From contig JBGAWE010000253.1 in assembly GCA_044227705.1 (NCBI GenBank), forward strand, positions 1-6,721: DNA of 6,721 nt, given 5' to 3'. Below are positions 4,607 through 6,721 of the stretch, piece by piece. The notes below the pieces were generated by a model. It made no database searches, was not told where the DNA came from, and worked only from the letters and a program-made list of their open reading frames with translations. The translations under genes and the position numbers were made by a program. The stretch is from JANOQP01 sp044227705 (GTDB lineage: Bacteria > Bacteroidota > Bacteroidia > Chitinophagales > Saprospiraceae). Numbering within the stretch: the stretch's first letter is position 1; every line of letters begins with the position of its first letter.

Positions 4607-6721
4607 GCGTCGAGTTCGTTTGAGGTTTCGGGTGATTCTTCCGCTGCGTGCTTCCCGCTGATGTATGTGTAGACCGCCGGAATCACGAACAACGTCAGCA
4701 CCAAACTGAACAGCAGCCCGCCCACAATCACGATGCCCAGCGGACTGCGGCTCGTCGCGGCCGCGCCCAAGCTCAACGCAATCGGCAGCGCACCCAGCGC
4801 GGTGGCGAGGCTCGTCATCAAGATTGGCCTCAGGCGTTGCTGCGCGGATTCGAGCACGGCGCGGCGTTTTTCGATGCCTTTTTCCCGTTTTTGGTTGGCG
4901 AACTCGACGATGAGGATGCCGTTTTTTGTCACCAGACCGATGAGCATGATCATCCCGATTTGGGAAAAAATATTGATGGTTTGGCCGAACGCCCAAAGGC
5001 TCAACAACGCGCCAGCCAGCGCGAGCGGCACCGTCAACATGATGATGAACGGGTCGCGGAAACTCTCAAACTGCATGGCCAGCACGAGGTAAATCAGCAC
5101 CAGCGCGAGCAGGAACGCGAACGACGTGTTGCTGCTGCTTTCGGCAAAGTCGCGCGAGGGGCCGGAGAGCGAGGTGTGAAACGTCTCGTCGAGCAGCGAA
5201 TCGGCAATGCCCTGCATGGCCGCCACGCCGTCGCCGATGGTTTTGCCGTCGGCGAGCGAGGCCGAGATGGTGGCCGATTTGTAGCGGTTGTAATGGAAAA
5301 GCGAGGGCGGATTGGAGCTTTCCGCCAACTTGACGACCGCCGTGAGCGGGATGTTTTCCCCGCGCGCGTTGCGGACATAGAGGTTGGAAATGTCCTTCGG
5401 CGTTTGGCGGTCGCGGTATTTGACCTGCGAAATGACCTGGTACTGCTTGCCGTTTCGCAGGAAATAGGCCAATCGGCGACCGCTGAACGCGCTTTGCACC
5501 ACGTCGGCCACGTCGCTCGTGGTCAGGTCGAGGTCTTTGGCTTTGGTGCGGTCGATGGTCATTTGGAGTTCGGGTTTGTTGAATTTCAGGTTCACGTCCA
5601 CGTTTTTGAACGTCTTGTCCTTTCGGGCGACGTCCAGAAATTTGGGGATGGCGGTTTGCAGTTTTTCAAAATCCAGGTTTTGCAAAATGAACTGCACGGG
5701 CAGCGCGCCGCGCGAGGCAAGGCCGACGGAAATCGTCTGTTCCTGAATCGGGAAAATGCGGGCTTGGTTGAAGCGCGGCAGCACCCTGTCCATGCTTTTG
5801 GCGATGTCGTTTTGGCTGCGTGTTCGCTGATCCGGCGGCACGAGCATAACGCGGGCGAAGCCGTTGTTCAGCCCCGTGCCGTTGAAACCGGGCATGGCGG
5901 CGAAGGCGAAGTCGCGCTCGGGGATGGAGTCGTACAGGTAGTTCGACAGCTGCTCGCCGACCGCGGCCATGTAGCCGAAGCTCGCTCCCTCGGGGCCGTT
6001 GACCTGAAACCGGAGGCTGCTTTTGTCTTCGAGCGGGGCGAGCTCGGTTTGCAGGGTGTTCATCCAAAAATAAATGCCGCCGACGCAGGCCAATACGATG
6101 GCCCAAGCGACCCAGCGCACGGCAAGGAATTTTTCCAAAATCCGGCGGTAGCCGTTTTCCATGCCTCGGAAAAAGGGTTCGGTGCGCTCGTAAAATTTGC
6201 CGTGGCCACTGTCTTTTCGGTTCAAAACGACGTTCAAAACGGGGGTAATCGTCAGGGAAACGAACGCGCTGACCAGCACTGCGCCCGCCACGACCACGCC
6301 AAATTCGCGGAACAAACTGCCCACAAACCCTTCCAAAAACACGATGGGCAAAAACACGACCGCCAGCGTCGCCGAAGTGGATATGACGGCGAAGAAAATC
6401 TCGCGGCTGCCCTCGCGGGCGGCTTGGCGGATGGGCATACCGCTTTCCAATTTTCGGAAAATGTTTTCGGTCACGACAATGCCGTCGTCCACGACCAAAC
6501 CCGTGGCGAGCACGATGCTCAACAGCGTCAAAATGTTGATGCTGAACCCGGCGGCGTACATGATGAAAAAGGTGGCGATGAGCGAAATCGGGATGTCAAT
6601 CAGTGGCCGCACGGCAATGCGCCAATTGCGGAAAAAGAACAAAATCACGAGCATGACCAGCCCCAGCGAGAGCATCAAGGTCTCCTCTACTTCGCGGATA
6701 CTGCGGCGGACGTTGGCCGTC
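4603..6721 (-). CDS. RND-family multidrug efflux permease (HAE1/AcrB-like), 5' part outside window
   Basis: This is an inner-membrane proton-driven pump that exports small molecules through an outer-membrane duct. The frame is open to the right edge: the last visible codons read TANVRRSIREVEETLMLSLG, with no start codon needed, so the gene begins beyond 6721. About 705 residues are visible, roughly from position 330 of a typical 1030-1050-aa family member. In visible numbering: TM2 about 15-34, TM3 42-60, TM4 64-84, TM5 109-132, TM6 140-162, TM7 204-220, second periplasmic loop about 226-529, TM8 534-551, TM9 555-579, TM10 585-606, TM11 630-654, TM12 660-684, then a short acidic tail. TM4 carries GLVVDDGIVVTENI with Asp78-Asp79 (the AcrB D407/D408 proton-relay pair), and TM10 carries GLVTKNGILIVEFAN with Lys599 (AcrB K940). 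The double Asp favours HAE1 drug/hydrophobe pumps over HME metal pumps. The first porter half and TM1 are not visible. Its TGA overlaps the ATG of the TolC-like gene (ATGA at 4606-4603), indicating translational coupling. Substrate unknown. Confidence 0.97.
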   Translation of the reverse strand, partial: TANVRRSIREVEETLMLSLGLVMLVILFFFRNWRIAVRPLIDIPISLIATFFIMYAAGFSINILTLLSIVLATGLVVDDGIVVTENIFRKLESGMPIRQAAREGSREIFFAVISTSATLAVVFLPIVFLEGFVGSLFREFGVVVAGAVLVSAFVSLTITPVLNVVLNRKDSGHGKFYERTEPFFRGMENGYRRILEKFLAVRWVAWAIVLACVGGIYFWMNTLQTELAPLEDKSSLRFQVNGPEGASFGYMAAVGEQLSNYLYDSIPERDFAFAAMPGFNGTGLNNGFARVMLVPPDQRTRSQNDIAKSMDRVLPRFNQARIFPIQEQTISVGLASRGALPVQFILQNLDFEKLQTAIPKFLDVARKDKTFKNVDVNLKFNKPELQMTIDRTKAKDLDLTTSDVADVVQSAFSGRRLAYFLRNGKQYQVISQVKYRDRQTPKDISNLYVRNARGENIPLTAVVKLAESSNPPSLFHYNRYKSATISASLADGKTIGDGVAAMQGIADSLLDETFHTSLSGPSRDFAESSSNTSFAFLLALVLIYLVLAMQFESFRDPFIIMLTVPLALAGALLSLWAFGQTINIFSQIGMIMLIGLVTKNGILIVEFANQKREKGIEKRRAVLESAQQRLRPILMTSLATALGALPIALSLGAAATSRSPLGIVIVGGLLFSLVLTLFVIPAVYTYISGKHAAEESPETSNELDA

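Noticed and set aside
4121..4996. 291-codon minus-strand frame
   Set aside because: It is a composite: out-of-frame sequence of the RND gene, then the true N-terminal frame of the TolC-like gene from 4606, then misframed sequence after the first frameshift. Only the part from 4606 to about 4345 is real coding.

Overview
The window looks like a chromosomal segment from a GC-rich member of the Bacteroidota. I infer this from three things: gene starts without Shine-Dalgarno sequences, a + strand protein that matches (from memory) a Bacteroidota-restricted conserved family of unknown function, and a secreted repeat-rich protein of a type common in that phylum. A GC-rich lineage such as the Saprospiria would fit, but nothing here fixes the genus. 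There are no tRNA, rRNA, CRISPR, IS or phage genes.

Layout, left to right. The left edge (1-87, minus) holds the first 29 codons of a small protein that looks like the SnoaL/NTF2-like superfamily. Next is a minus-strand pair separated by 24 nt and probably co-transcribed. The upstream gene (811-2427) encodes a 538-aa exported beta-propeller-like protein. The downstream gene (214-786) encodes a 190-aa protein whose conserved His-then-Cys layout suggests a circularly permuted papain-like fold. An 86-nt divergent intergenic region (2428-2513) separates this pair from the only plus-strand gene (2514-3053), a 179-aa protein with an N-terminal Tudor/KOW/CarD-like small beta-barrel and a helical C-terminus.

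The 264-nt gap 3054-3317 has no credible gene. It contains a 95-nt element (3065-3159) with nested perfect inverted repeats of 10, 7 and 5 bp, and a weaker T-flanked inverted repeat nearer the efflux operon.

The right 3.4 kb is the distal part of a tripartite efflux operon on the minus strand. It has most of an HAE1-type RND pump (4603-6721, N-terminus outside the window), coupled by an ATGA overlap to a TolC-like outer-membrane factor (3318-4606). A periplasmic adaptor gene is expected just upstream, beyond 6721. The main anomaly is in the outer-membrane factor: its reading frame is broken twice within about 80 nt, both shifts in the same direction, while the pump gene is intact as far as it is visible. 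As written, translation from the start codon would stop at 161 residues instead of about 428, so this is either a recent pseudogene or a pair of sequence errors.

I do not see convincing evidence of an entirely new system. The observations most worth following are the double frameshift, the nested-inverted-repeat element, and the two conserved proteins of unknown function (190 aa and 179 aa).
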